Source of the DNA: Bradyrhizobium sp. sBnM-33
GTDB taxonomy: Bacteria; Pseudomonadota; Alphaproteobacteria; Rhizobiales; Xanthobacteraceae
Reading direction: 5' to 3'
Assembly (NCBI RefSeq): GCF_032917945.1
Contig: NZ_CP136624.1
Location: 4,216,001 to 4,280,000 of the forward strand
Length of the DNA stretch: 64,000 bases
The notes beneath the pieces were generated by a model, which was not told the origin of the DNA, ran no database searches, and worked only from the letters and a program-made list of their open reading frames with translations. The position numbers and the translations under genes are program-made. This document shows positions 9,735 to 18,417 of the stretch, piece after piece (positions within the stretch are counted from its first letter, which is position 1; the number at the start of each line of letters is the position of its first letter).

Positions 9735-11105
9735 GTGGACCCAATGCCCTCCCGACACGTTATCGCGAGGCAGGATCGATCGAAGCCAGCCATGGAAACA
9801 TTTGAGGCTTATCTCGACAGGAAACACAGGGAAATCACGTTGCTGAACGGTTTCCTGAGCGCTCCTTTGGCGCTGCGGCGTCCGATCTCGGTGGCCGAGG
9901 TGATTGAGCACAAGTTTCACGTCGCCGCCGCCCTGAAGGCCGAGCATGCACTGCACGATTGGGCGTTCACGGAAACAGCCTGGGCACATCCGGGCCGCCT
10001 GCGCGCCGGGCCGTTCCAGTTCAGCTACGACTATCAGCGTGCAGACCTCGAAGTGCGCGGCCCATCCTTTTACCAGTTCGACCATTCGACAGCGGCGAAC
10101 CAGACCATCTATACGTCCTCCGGGATGGCGGCGATATCGGCGCTGCTGCTGGCCTTCGCACGCTTGGTGCCCGAGGCGGACATCCTCGCCTTGCCTGCCG
10201 CCTATGGCGAGACCCTGGAGCTCATCGAAAATCATGCACGTCAGTTTCGCTTGGTGCCGCTGAAAAGCTCTCCTGACGAGGTCGCCTTTTGGGCTGATCG
10301 ACCGCGAATTCTTCTGTTCGATTCATGCACGCCCGCTGCCGCATTCGAGGCAACCCTCCATTGTGCAAGGCCGCGCCTCGATCTCGTGATTTTCGACACG
10401 ACCTGCTTCTCGACGGGCTCGGGGCGGATCCGCCGGGTTGTGAGCTGGGCGCGACATTGGAAAGTCCCGATCGCGCTGGTGCGCAGCCATACGAAGCTCG
10501 ACTCCCTCGGGGTGGAGTACGGCCGGCTCGGCTCGGTCGTTTTCGTCACCTGCGAAAAGCATGTCGCCCCGGCCAAGCGGGAGCGGCTGGAGGACCTCGC
10601 CAACGAAACGCGCAATGCCGTGCGACTGTTCGGCGGCGCGGCGGTGCCTGCGCATTTCCCGCCCTACGTCGGCGCGAAAGCCTACCGGGCACTGACTGAC
10701 AGGCGGGTGGCGGCCATTTTGCGCAACAGCAGGCGGACGGCACGCTGTTTTGCGTCCGGGCTCGCTTCATCGGCGGAGCTGCATTTCGCGCACGGTCTCT
10801 ATGTCACACTGGCGCCGAAGCGAATGCTCGACGAGAAGCAGACGAAGCAAGTGGCGGCGGATTTGTGTGACGACCTGCGAAGAGCCGGATTGCCACTGCG
10901 GCATGCGGGGAGTTTCGGCTTCGATTTCGGCGCAGCGGAGTGGTTTCGTGATACCGCACGCAATCGTCACGTGGTCAGGATCGCGGTACCCGATCTTCCG
11001 ACGCTGCTGTGGGACCAGGTCGCTCGAGCCGTGGTGGAGTGGTGGTCAGCGCACGAGGAGGAAAAGTTTCAGCCCGCTGGCTTGTCCACGACTGCACCCG
11101 TATAG
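9735..11105 (+). CDS. Diverged PLP-dependent enzyme, Cys/Met metabolism (gamma-synthase) fold
   Basis: 456 residues from the GTG at 9735; ATGs at 9744 and 9792 are alternative starts and none has a strong ribosome site. The fold I PLP pattern is visible: TSSGMAAISALLLA (about 127-140, phosphate loop region), PAAYGETLELIE, DLVIFDTTCF (Asp221, pyridine N contact), and VRSHTKLDSLGVEYGRLG with Lys254 at the expected Schiff-base position. This order matches the cystathionine gamma-synthase/MetC family, but the substrate-binding parts differ and the N-terminal 90 residues are unusual. Substrate unknown. A small membrane protein follows 47 bp downstream. Confidence 0.7.
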   Translation: MDPMPSRHVIARQDRSKPAMETFEAYLDRKHREITLLNGFLSAPLALRRPISVAEVIEHKFHVAAALKAEHALHDWAFTETAWAHPGRLRAGPFQFSYDYQRADLEVRGPSFYQFDHSTAANQTIYTSSGMAAISALLLAFARLVPEADILALPAAYGETLELIENHARQFRLVPLKSSPDEVAFWADRPRILLFDSCTPAAAFEATLHCARPRLDLVIFDTTCFSTGSGRIRRVVSWARHWKVPIALVRSHTKLDSLGVEYGRLGSVVFVTCEKHVAPAKRERLEDLANETRNAVRLFGGAAVPAHFPPYVGAKAYRALTDRRVAAILRNSRRTARCFASGLASSAELHFAHGLYVTLAPKRMLDEKQTKQVAADLCDDLRRAGLPLRHAGSFGFDFGAAEWFRDTARNRHVVRIAVPDLPTLLWDQVARAVVEWWSAHEEEKFQPAGLSTTAPV

Positions 11106-11152
11106 GCAAATCGCGGAGCGACGTTCGTGGCTTTCTGCGGAGCGCGAGCGTG

Positions 11153-11395
11153 ATGGATGAAATCCTGCGCTGGGTGGCGACCGCCGGCACGATCGGCGCC
11201 GGGCTGGTTCTGGCTGCCCGGGCGCGGCCACGAATTACCGGCTGGGCTTTCGTGGTACTCAGCGCAGCATCGATAATCTGGATCATCGTCGGCTACCTAA
11301 CTGCGGAATATGCGCTGATGGTGCAAAACGTCGTGGTGACACTCATCAACCTGTTCGGCATCTACCGATGGCTGATCTGGAAGGGAAAGGTATGA
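11153..11395 (+). CDS. Small integral membrane protein
   Basis: 80 residues from the ATG at 11153. Three hydrophobic segments (VATAGTIGAGLVLAAR, WAFVVLSAASIIWIIVGYL, MVQNVVVTLINLFGIYRWL) leave almost no soluble part. The C-terminal NVVVTLINLFGIYRWLIWK resembles the ends of PnuC-like and related small membrane families, but the match is weak. It lies 47 bp downstream of the PLP-fold gene in the same direction, so the two probably form an operon. Confidence 0.6.
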   Translation: MDEILRWVATAGTIGAGLVLAARARPRITGWAFVVLSAASIIWIIVGYLTAEYALMVQNVVVTLINLFGIYRWLIWKGKV

Positions 11396-11550
11396 AGAGA
11401 TCCGGCTCCGCCGAGCGCATAGGTTCGTGCGCTGGTCCGACGTGCTGCAGCCCAATTTTTGACGAGTTGGTCCATTAGGAAAGACTTCAGCGTCTTCCTG
11501 GCGCGCCTCCTGCAATCGCCTCTAGCCAATCGCCCAAGACGGGCCGTCTG

Positions 11551-11925
11551 ATGCCACTGACCCGGGACCGAATCATAGGACACGACAACGAACGCTTGGC
11601 GTTCAGGTTCACCATGCTGAACGATGCGGACACGGTCGAGTGTCAGATCAGCGACGCCGCGATGGATGAACTCGGAGGCGTCAAAGGAACGGAAAGCATG
11701 GCAAGGCAGGCGCAGTTCCTGTCGTTGAGGGATACCGTCGAGAGCATCGCATCCGATATTTTCGACAAAGGGCCATGCGTGAAGGGACAGATCGTCAGGA
11801 TCTTTACCAAGCATGTGCAGAAATTGCCGCCATCGCTGACGGACCCGGTCGCTACCGGCTCGGAGCCGGATGCGAGCCAAGCCGCTTCGCTGCGAATCAT
11901 TGCCGAAACGAGGGCGGCGCAGTAA
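11551..11925 (+). CDS. DUF1488 family protein
   Basis: 124 residues. The N-terminal half (RLAFRFTMLNDADTVECQISDAAMDELGG) matches the small soluble DUF1488 family found in Proteobacteria, whose function is not established. The C-terminal half has a basic, helix-prone segment (IVRIFTKHVQKL) and a disordered tail. The 155 bp upstream hold no other gene. It converges with the FAD-linked oxidase gene. Confidence 0.6.
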   Translation: MPLTRDRIIGHDNERLAFRFTMLNDADTVECQISDAAMDELGGVKGTESMARQAQFLSLRDTVESIASDIFDKGPCVKGQIVRIFTKHVQKLPPSLTDPVATGSEPDASQAASLRIIAETRAAQ

Positions 11926-11992
11926 CGCGCCGCGCCGCGCTTCCGTGGGCCTCGATAACGGCTGTATAAAGGAGTTGAGGGCGGTCGCCCTA

Positions 11993-13384
11993 TCACACCG
12001 TAAAAATTCGCCCCGGGTTCAGGATGTTCTTCGGGTCGAGCGCGCGCTTGAGCGTGCGCATGGTTTCGATTTCCTCTTCGGTGCGGCTCATTTTAAGGTA
12101 AGGCCGCTTCAGGATGCCGATGCCGTGTTCGGCCGAGATCGAGCCGCCGAATTCGCCGGTGATGTCATAGACGAGCTTCTCGAATTCATCGTGCTTGTCG
12201 GGTGTGTGCTCGTGATGCACGTTGACGTGCAGATTGCCGTCGCCGGCATGGCCGAACACGATGGCGAACGCGTGCGGATCAATGGCCCTGATCCGCGATA
12301 CGATCGTGTCGGCATATTCCTCCATCCGGTCGATAGCGAGGCTGACATCGAAGCCGACACGGGCGGTGTAAGGGAAGGTGCGGCCCAGTTCGACGCTGGA
12401 ATCGCGGATGCGCCAGATCGTGGCGGCCGATGCATTCGAGGTCGAGAGCGTGGCGTCGAGGATCAGGTTGTCGCCCATCGCCGTTTCGAGTAGCTTCTCG
12501 AGATCGGCATGGATGCGCTCGGGATCGCTGCCGGAAGCTTCCAGCAGAACGTAGAAAGGATGATGGATCGGAAGCGGTCCGGCCACGCCCTTCACACGCT
12601 CGACGGTAAGGCGGTAGTAGGCATTCCACATCACTTCGAATGCGGTCAATTCGCCGCCGAGACTTTGCCGCGCCAGCTTCAGGAATGCCATGACCTGGCC
12701 GAACGAGGGCAGGGCGCATAGCGCCACCTGCCGCTCCGCCGGCGCGGGAAAGACGCGCAGCGCAGCACGCGTCACGACGCCGAGGATGCCTTCGCTGCCG
12801 ATGAAAAGCTGCTTTAAATCGATGCCGGTGTTGTTCTTGATGTATTTGCGCAGGCCCTTCAGCACGGTGCCGTCGGCGGTGACGACCTCAAGCCCGAGAA
12901 TCAGGTCACGCGTCATGCCGTAACGGATGACGCGGTTGCCGCCGGCATTGGTCGAGATATTGCCGCCGATGGTGCAACTGCCGCGCGCGCCGAGGTCGAG
13001 CGGAAACATCAGGCCGTCCTGCTCGACACGCTCCTGCAGTTTTTGCAGCGGCGTGCCGGCCTGCGCGATGGCGACGCCGGCGGAGGCATCGACCTCTTCG
13101 ACGCTGTTCATGCGCTCCATCGACAGCACGATTTCGTTCGCATTCGGCAGCGCGCCGCGCACCAGCCCGGTCATGCCGCCCTGCGTCGTAACGGGTACGC
13201 CTTCGCGATGACAGAGCCGCAGCAGCACGGAGACGTCCTCCGTCGTTCTGGGGCGGACGACTGCGCGCGGTTTGGGCACCGGATTGCCCGCGAGGTCGTG
13301 GTAATAGCGCGCGTCGATGTCAGCGCCTGACACAACGCCGTTGTCGAGCGTGTTGCGGAGTTCATTGATGAAGTCCTCGGACAT
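11993..13384 (-). CDS. FAD-linked oxidase (GlcD / D-2-hydroxyacid dehydrogenase type)
   Basis: 463 residues. The N-terminal FAD-binding PCMH domain (about residues 35-215) has RPRTTEDVSVLLRLCHREGVPVTTQGGMTGL and ARGSCTIGGNISTNAGGNRVIRYG. The C-terminal FAD-oxidase domain has VFGHAGDGNLHVNVH, SISAEHGIGILK and ALDPKNILNPGRIF. This pattern covers D-lactate, glycolate (GlcD) and D-2-hydroxyglutarate dehydrogenases; residue reading alone does not choose between them. No glcE or glcF partner is adjacent, which favours a single-subunit D-2-hydroxyglutarate or D-lactate dehydrogenase. Confidence 0.92.
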   Translation of the reverse strand: MSEDFINELRNTLDNGVVSGADIDARYYHDLAGNPVPKPRAVVRPRTTEDVSVLLRLCHREGVPVTTQGGMTGLVRGALPNANEIVLSMERMNSVEEVDASAGVAIAQAGTPLQKLQERVEQDGLMFPLDLGARGSCTIGGNISTNAGGNRVIRYGMTRDLILGLEVVTADGTVLKGLRKYIKNNTGIDLKQLFIGSEGILGVVTRAALRVFPAPAERQVALCALPSFGQVMAFLKLARQSLGGELTAFEVMWNAYYRLTVERVKGVAGPLPIHHPFYVLLEASGSDPERIHADLEKLLETAMGDNLILDATLSTSNASAATIWRIRDSSVELGRTFPYTARVGFDVSLAIDRMEEYADTIVSRIRAIDPHAFAIVFGHAGDGNLHVNVHHEHTPDKHDEFEKLVYDITGEFGGSISAEHGIGILKRPYLKMSRTEEEIETMRTLKRALDPKNILNPGRIFTV

Positions 13385-13539
13385 GCCCTGACTCTTATTA
13401 ATTTAATGCGGAGTTTGGCCGAAGCTATACATGCGGCATTCCCGAGATGAAACCCGGTCCAGCCGCAGTTGCGGCGTTTTCAGCACGAGCAAAGGCGCGC
13501 TCCGAAGCCTCGATCCCTTGCCGGTGCTGTGACCGGCGA

Positions 13540-13800
13540 TCAGTGTGGCTCTCGCCGGGAGATCCTGTGCTGGGTCTTCTTGATGCGCGACTTCGGCATC
13601 GGCGGGGTGACGGTAGGGCTGATGGTGGGGCTGTCCTGCCGCTCAGGCTCGACCGACGTGATCTGGTTGCAGGCGTCGCACTTGTAGACGTAAACGAGCG
13701 GGCGCAGTCCGATCCGGGGCAGCTTTCCGATCCGGGTCGTAGCTGCGCCGCATATCTCGCAGCGCGGCGGCAGACCGGTTTCTGAAGGCTTGGCGGGCAT
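13540..13800 (-). CDS. Small zinc-ribbon protein
   Basis: 86 residues from the ATG at 13800; upstream starts would add a hydrophobic, poorly supported extension. Two CxxC pairs, CEICGAATT and YKCDACNQI, separated by about 25 residues, form a zinc-ribbon-like knuckle. The C-terminus is basic and disordered (PKSRIKKTQHRISRREPH). Probably a small cytosolic metal-binding protein, function unknown. It lies between convergent and divergent neighbours and is likely monocistronic. Confidence 0.6.
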   Translation of the reverse strand: MPAKPSETGLPPRCEICGAATTRIGKLPRIGLRPLVYVYKCDACNQITSVEPERQDSPTISPTVTPPMPKSRIKKTQHRISRREPH

Positions 13801-14069
13801 ATTGAACGAATCGCTGAGCAAACAACAAAGGAAAGCACTGGCGAAACTGGCTATCGATTGCATCTTAATCGTGGAGAATTGAGTCCGTAAGAATACGAGG
13901 TCAGCCGGCGCGTTCACCGCCGATGTCTACCTTTCGCCACCAAATCGGCCCCGGCCGGGCATCCAAACAACACACTGTGCGATGCAAGGTCGGAGTACCA
14001 GCGCGCCAGCATCCGAGAATGTCCACCGGATCGAATCCAGCCGGACTCTGCATTTGTGAGGCGTGCAAA

Positions 14070-14297
14070 ATGTCTTCCACCAACGGTCGCGACACATCGA
14101 TGCAAGCAGCGCTGGCAACCGCGGAGGCCGCCGCGTCCTGTCCATCGCCTGCCGACAGATTCAATATTGACCGGGAAGGGCCGGCGAAACGCGCCGGAAA
14201 ACTACGGGCGCTGCAGCAGCGATTCCAGAAACTGAACGAGTATTGCGACGAAGCGGTCGCTGAAATTCGCGCGTCGCTCGAGCGGGCGCCGCGCTAA
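14070..14297 (+). CDS. Small hypothetical protein
   Basis: 75 residues from the ATG at 14070. An in-frame ATG at 13923 would give 124 residues, but the added part looks non-coding. The C-terminal half is helical (GKLRALQQRFQKLNEYCDEAVAEIRASLE), a credible short coiled coil. No family recognised; support is the helical composition and absence of any competing gene. Confidence 0.35.
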   Translation: MSSTNGRDTSMQAALATAEAAASCPSPADRFNIDREGPAKRAGKLRALQQRFQKLNEYCDEAVAEIRASLERAPR

Positions 14298-14321
14298 CGT
14301 TACCGAGTCACAAGCCCTTCA

Positions 14322-14440
14322 TTATTCTCCCGGCGATGCGAAGCATCGTCCGGAGACGAGCCTCGCGCTCTTCACCCGGATCTTATCGCGCAGTGAAGCT
14401 GGAGGCCCGGACCCAGGGCATTCCGGGCCTCGCTATTCGC
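14322..14440. repeat. Probable dispersed intergenic repeat
   Basis: The stretch contains a self-complementary core (cgatgcgaagcatcg) and then alternating GC-rich arms around gcccggacccagggcattccgggc. It has the look of the short palindromic elements found elsewhere in this window, but I could not match it to a second copy here. Confidence 0.3.
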
Positions 14441-14486
14441 CAACCGAAGCGAGACATCACGAGGCTGATGGCGCTTCGGCATTGCC

Positions 14487-14810
14487 TCATTTCTTCTCGA
14501 TCTTGGTGACCGCGTCCGTCTTGTCGATCTTCGTGATGGTCTTGGTCCCCGGCGTGTCGTTCACGGCGAAGGTGACCCTGTCGCCGGCGTGCAGGGCGTT
14601 CAGCCGCGCGCCATCCTGAATCTTGAACTCTTCGGTCGCCGCGCCGGTGTTCGCACCGGTGGTGCCTTCCGGCATATCCTTGATCGAGATGGTGCCGCTG
14701 ATCCGATCTATCTTGGTCACCATTCCGATCCGCGTTTGCTGGGCCAGAGCCGACGTCCCGGCGATGCTGAGGGCCGCGGTGGCAGCCATAATCATCCCTG
14801 CGATTTTCAT
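14487..14810 (-). CDS. Periplasmic CusF-like copper-binding family protein
   Basis: 107 residues with a signal peptide (MKIAGMIMAATAALSIAGTSALA, then QQ) and a small beta-barrel domain of the CusF_Ec type (GMVTKIDRISGTISIKD...EEFKIQDGARLNALHAGDRVTF). In E. coli CusF this fold binds Cu(I)/Ag(I) through Met and Trp; here Trp is absent and Met is scarce, so metal binding is uncertain. A GGAG ribosome site lies before the ATG. No cus efflux genes are nearby. Confidence 0.65.
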   Translation of the reverse strand: MKIAGMIMAATAALSIAGTSALAQQTRIGMVTKIDRISGTISIKDMPEGTTGANTGAATEEFKIQDGARLNALHAGDRVTFAVNDTPGTKTITKIDKTDAVTKIEKK

Positions 14811-15221
14811 GAAACACTCCCGGCTGTAGGGCGTCTACCATAAGCTGGGATTGCGGCATTTGTTCCACGCCGGAGCGGACTGCCGCTTTTTCTGCTCCGC
14901 GAATACGGCAATCGGGGTCCGTTGCCCCGAATCCTGCGGCGATATCCGTATTTTCCCGGCCCGGGAAATTAGCCACTGATTCACGATTGGGTATCCACAA
15001 TTGCACGCGTTGCGTGCAGCAATTTCATTCGATCGTTTGCCACCGGCTGGTCCACGAGCATCAGGGGACGGCATCAACTGCCGCGTTACCGATCATTGAA
15101 CGGCTTGGTCGAAGGCCCGGTCCGTGATCGAGGCAATGCCCGGTACAATGCGGATGCCCAACGCGCCGCCGCTGAATGACCGGTACCGACCGGCGTTTCA
15201 GATGCAGCGGTATGACGAGCC
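14811..15221. other. Intergenic region between divergent genes
   Basis: About 410 bp. It must hold promoters for the CusF-like gene and the broken gene at 15222. No RNA gene, terminator or clear operator was seen. Confidence 0.35.
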
Positions 15222-16360
15222 ATGGCGAACGAGCAAACCGACCGGATCCAGCAGTATCTTCGGCAGATAACGTCGCAGGCGCGCAGGAATCTACTTATCG
15301 AAATCGAGCGGATGCAGATGTACGGCGAGGACATGCCGTGCTCCGACCTCATCCTGGCGGAACTGCGCGCGGAGTTTCGCAACAGCGGCCAGTCCCAAAG
15401 CCGGGTCGGCAATCCGTCGCGCTACTTCTTTGAGCCCATCGAAATTCTGTTCGTTGATCGCGCGCCGGAGCTCGCCAATTCCGGCCAGATCTCGCGCGGC
15501 TGCCTGGCTGCGATCTGGGAATGGATCAACAAGTCGCTGTTGCCGACGCTGGCGCAGGAATACTCCGAGAAGATGAAAACGGTTCTCGTCGTGGATAATG
15601 CGCGCGAAGCCCGCCGCATCGCGGCGGGATTTCAGCACAAGGTCGCCAAATGCCTCGAGAGCGCACTGGCTTCCGAAGAACTCGTCGAGCGGACGCGTGT
15701 CGGCCTTGCACAATATACCGCCTCGCGGGGCGCGATCGGCGATCTGAAGAAGATCGTGTCGGCCTTGCTGATCGCTGACGCCATCGTTGCCCTCAACAAG
15801 GCGCTGCCGTCCAGCATAGACAATCTCGATGTCCGGGAGCTTGCCGCTGTGCGTGCGCAGGTCGACGCCTTCGCGGCAAATATCCACGGGAGGTGCCGTT
15901 CGCGCTGACGATCGTAGCCAAGCATCTCAAGACGCCATGGCAGTTGATCCGTCTCGCTACCAAAATGGCGCTGGGCAAACGCGCCTCGCAGATTGCATCG
16001 ACGCGATATGCCGCCAGCGTGTCGATGGTGCTCGATCACCTCGACGACAAACGGCTGGCGCTAAGGCTGGCCCTGAAGAGCAATCGCGTCATGATCGCCA
16101 AGGACGTTCTCACCGAGATATACGCGATCGAAGATGCATTGCAGGTTAGGATCGAGGGGCTCGATACATCCGACTGGGGTCGGCGGCTGGATCAGCTGAT
16201 GGCGGCGGTCGTCGCAGATCTGCAAATCGAGTTTCAGGGCCTCCCGGATGGCCTGCACCACGTTCTCGGATCGTGCAAACGCCATCCCCACGAGTCCGCG
16301 CATGGCATACTGACCAATCTGAAGGACTTGCTGGGCTTTGGCCACCGGCCGGCCGGATAG
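15222..16360 (+). pseudogene. Conserved hypothetical protein broken by a 1-bp frameshift
   Basis: Two consecutive frames make one protein. The first (15222-15908) runs MANEQTDRIQQYLRQITSQARRN... and degenerates to NIHGRCRSR before its stop. The second frame is in phase from 15881 and continues YPREVPFALTIVAKHLKTPWQLIRLATKMA... to the stop at 16360. Restoring one base near 15880 (gcaaatat read as gcaaaatat) joins them into about 379 residues with a continuous helical sense. From memory, Bradyrhizobium genomes encode an intact protein like this, often with a longer C-terminus; I cannot verify that here. No function is known. The break may be a true mutation or an assembly error. Confidence 0.7.
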
Positions 16361-16460
16361 GCTGTTGGCTTCCGGGCCGCGTGGACGCCGGTCCGCATCA
16401 GGAAAGCGCGTCGTGGAAGGGTGAAGGCCCGGTTCGGATCCAATCAGAACCGATGAAACG

Positions 16461-17516
16461 CTAGGCCGCGCCGGCCTCGGGTTCGAGCTCGGTTTCCGTC
16501 ACCGTGCGGTTGCGGCCGAGTCGCTTGGCTTGATAAAGCCCGCGGTCGCAGCGCTCGATCATGGCTTCCGCGGATTCGGCGAGGCGGAATTGTGACACGC
16601 CTATTGATACCGTAATGCTGCCGATCTCCTTGCCCGTCGCACGGCGTGTCAGCTTCGCTTCGGCAATGCGCCGGCGAATGCGTTCGGCAACGGCCGTGCA
16701 AGCTTGCAGATCGGCGCCCGGCAGCACCGCGATCAACTCCTCGCCGCCATAGCGCGCGGCGAGATCAACTTCGCGAACGCCTTCCTGCAAGACCTTGGCG
16801 ACCAGTCGAAGCACCTGATCGCCGACCTGATGGCCATAATCGTCGTTGAATTTCTTGAAGTGATCGATGTCGATCAGGAAGACGCTGAGCGGCTCGTCCC
16901 TTTCCATCGCCGCGATCTGGGCAAGGCGAAGAAATTCATCCATCGAATGCCGGTTGGCAAGCCCGGTCAGTGCATCGGTGTTGGAGCGTTGCTCGGCTGC
17001 CTTCAGCGAGTCGCGGATGCTGTCGAGTTCCTCCGAGGTGGCGGCGAAGTTTGCCTCCAGCGTTGCGGCGCGCGCCGTCGCCTTTGACAACTCGTCGACC
17101 AGCTTCGCAATGATCGTCCGCGGATCACTGGTGGCAGCGGCTTCGGATGACACTTCCCCGAGCGCCTTGATGTGGGTGCGGTTGTCGGTGACGGCGGTGT
17201 TGAGGAATTGCTGGGCGGTCTCGATCAGGCCGCTCAACTGCTCGGGAAGGTCGCGGAACGGATCGGCGCCGGACTGCGGCGCCACGTAGGTAATATAGAG
17301 CTCATGGTTGGTTGCCGCGTCGAACTTGCGCTTGCCTGCGACCAGGATGTCGATGGTCTTTCGCAGCGCCAGCGAACTGCCGAGCGAATATTCGAACCAG
17401 ACAGCGAAATTCGTGGGAGTGGGAGGGACCGACTGCTGCGCCATCAACCGCATGGCCCGGTCGGCAATCGTCGTGGCGTATTCGACGTCCATGTCGCCGA
17501 TCGGCTGGCCTGCCAT
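16461..17516 (-). CDS. Diguanylate cyclase (GGDEF domain)
   Basis: 351 residues from the ATG at 17516; a GTG at 17564 would add 16. The N-terminal region (about 1-170) is helical with a coiled coil (KATARAATLEANFAATSEELDSI) and has no membrane segment. The GGDEF domain (about 180-335) has the active motif GGEEL at 257-261 and an inhibitory I-site RxxD (REVD, 248-251) five residues before it. It should therefore make c-di-GMP and be product inhibited. It lies 145 bp downstream of fliP on the same strand, placing c-di-GMP synthesis directly by the flagellar export genes. Confidence 0.92.
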   Translation of the reverse strand: MAGQPIGDMDVEYATTIADRAMRLMAQQSVPPTPTNFAVWFEYSLGSSLALRKTIDILVAGKRKFDAATNHELYITYVAPQSGADPFRDLPEQLSGLIETAQQFLNTAVTDNRTHIKALGEVSSEAAATSDPRTIIAKLVDELSKATARAATLEANFAATSEELDSIRDSLKAAEQRSNTDALTGLANRHSMDEFLRLAQIAAMERDEPLSVFLIDIDHFKKFNDDYGHQVGDQVLRLVAKVLQEGVREVDLAARYGGEELIAVLPGADLQACTAVAERIRRRIAEAKLTRRATGKEIGSITVSIGVSQFRLAESAEAMIERCDRGLYQAKRLGRNRTVTETELEPEAGAA

Positions 17517-17661
17517 CTCTGATCCGGTGATGCGGTAAGTCTGTTCCTGGCATCCATTGTGCACGAAGGAACTAATCTCACCTTAAATTCCCCGGGAAAC
17601 TCCGCTGCAAATACGTAATTAATATTGACCTATTTGCATGCGGAAACGCCGGGACTTGCCG

Positions 17662-18417
17662 CTAACTCCCCCCATAGCTTTGTACCAGGCTCCCCGCCAC
17701 CAGCGACCAGCCGTCGACCAGCACGAAAAAGATTAACTTAAACGGCAGCGACACCACGACCGGCGGCAGCATCATCATACCCATCGACATCAGGACGGAT
17801 GCCACCACGAGATCGATGATCAGGAAGGGGAGGAACAGCAGGAAGCCGATCTCAAAGGCGCGTTTCAGTTCGGAGATCATGAAGGCCGGGACCAGAATCC
17901 GCAGCGAGAGGTCTTCGGGCGTCGCCGGCGGCGGCTCGCCGGAGAGGTCCACGAACAGCTTCAGATCCTTTTCGCGGACATTCTTCTGCATGAAGCCGCG
18001 CAGCGGCACAGAGGCCTTTTGCAGCGCTTCCTCGACCCCGATCTGGTTGGCGACCAGCGGCTTGATGCCGTCGTCATAGGACCTCTGCAGGACGGGGCCC
18101 ATCACGAAAGCGGTCAGGAACATCGCAAGCGCGATGATCACGGAGTTGGGCGGGGCGGTCGCGGTGCCTAGCGCAGTGCGCAGCAGCGACAGCACGACGA
18201 CGATCCGTGTGAACGACGTCATCATGATCAGGATCGAAGGCGCGATCGACAGCACCGTCAACAGCGCGATCAACTGGATCGCGCGCTCGGTCACCCCGCC
18301 GCCGCCCTGGCCGAGATTGATGCTGATGTCCTGCGCCAGCGCCGGATCGGCGAGCGATCCGGCGACGGTCAGGACTAAGAAAAATAAAACTCTACGCGGA
18401 GAAGTCGCCGGCCTCAC
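17662..18417 (-). CDS. fliP: Flagellar type III export protein FliP
   Basis: 251-residue inner-membrane component of the flagellar export gate, which forms the channel with FliQ and FliR. It has a cleavable N-terminal signal (RVLFFLVLTVAGSLADPALA) and the typical helices (IQLIALLTVLSIAPSILIMMTSFTRIVVVLSLLR; FLLFLPFLIIDLVVASVLMSMGMMMLPPVVVSLPFKL). Length is normal. It starts with GTG at 18417 and overlaps the fliO stop by 4 bp (GTGA), so the two are translationally coupled. Confidence 0.96.
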   Translation of the reverse strand: MRPATSPRRVLFFLVLTVAGSLADPALAQDISINLGQGGGGVTERAIQLIALLTVLSIAPSILIMMTSFTRIVVVLSLLRTALGTATAPPNSVIIALAMFLTAFVMGPVLQRSYDDGIKPLVANQIGVEEALQKASVPLRGFMQKNVREKDLKLFVDLSGEPPPATPEDLSLRILVPAFMISELKRAFEIGFLLFLPFLIIDLVVASVLMSMGMMMLPPVVVSLPFKLIFFVLVDGWSLVAGSLVQSYGGS

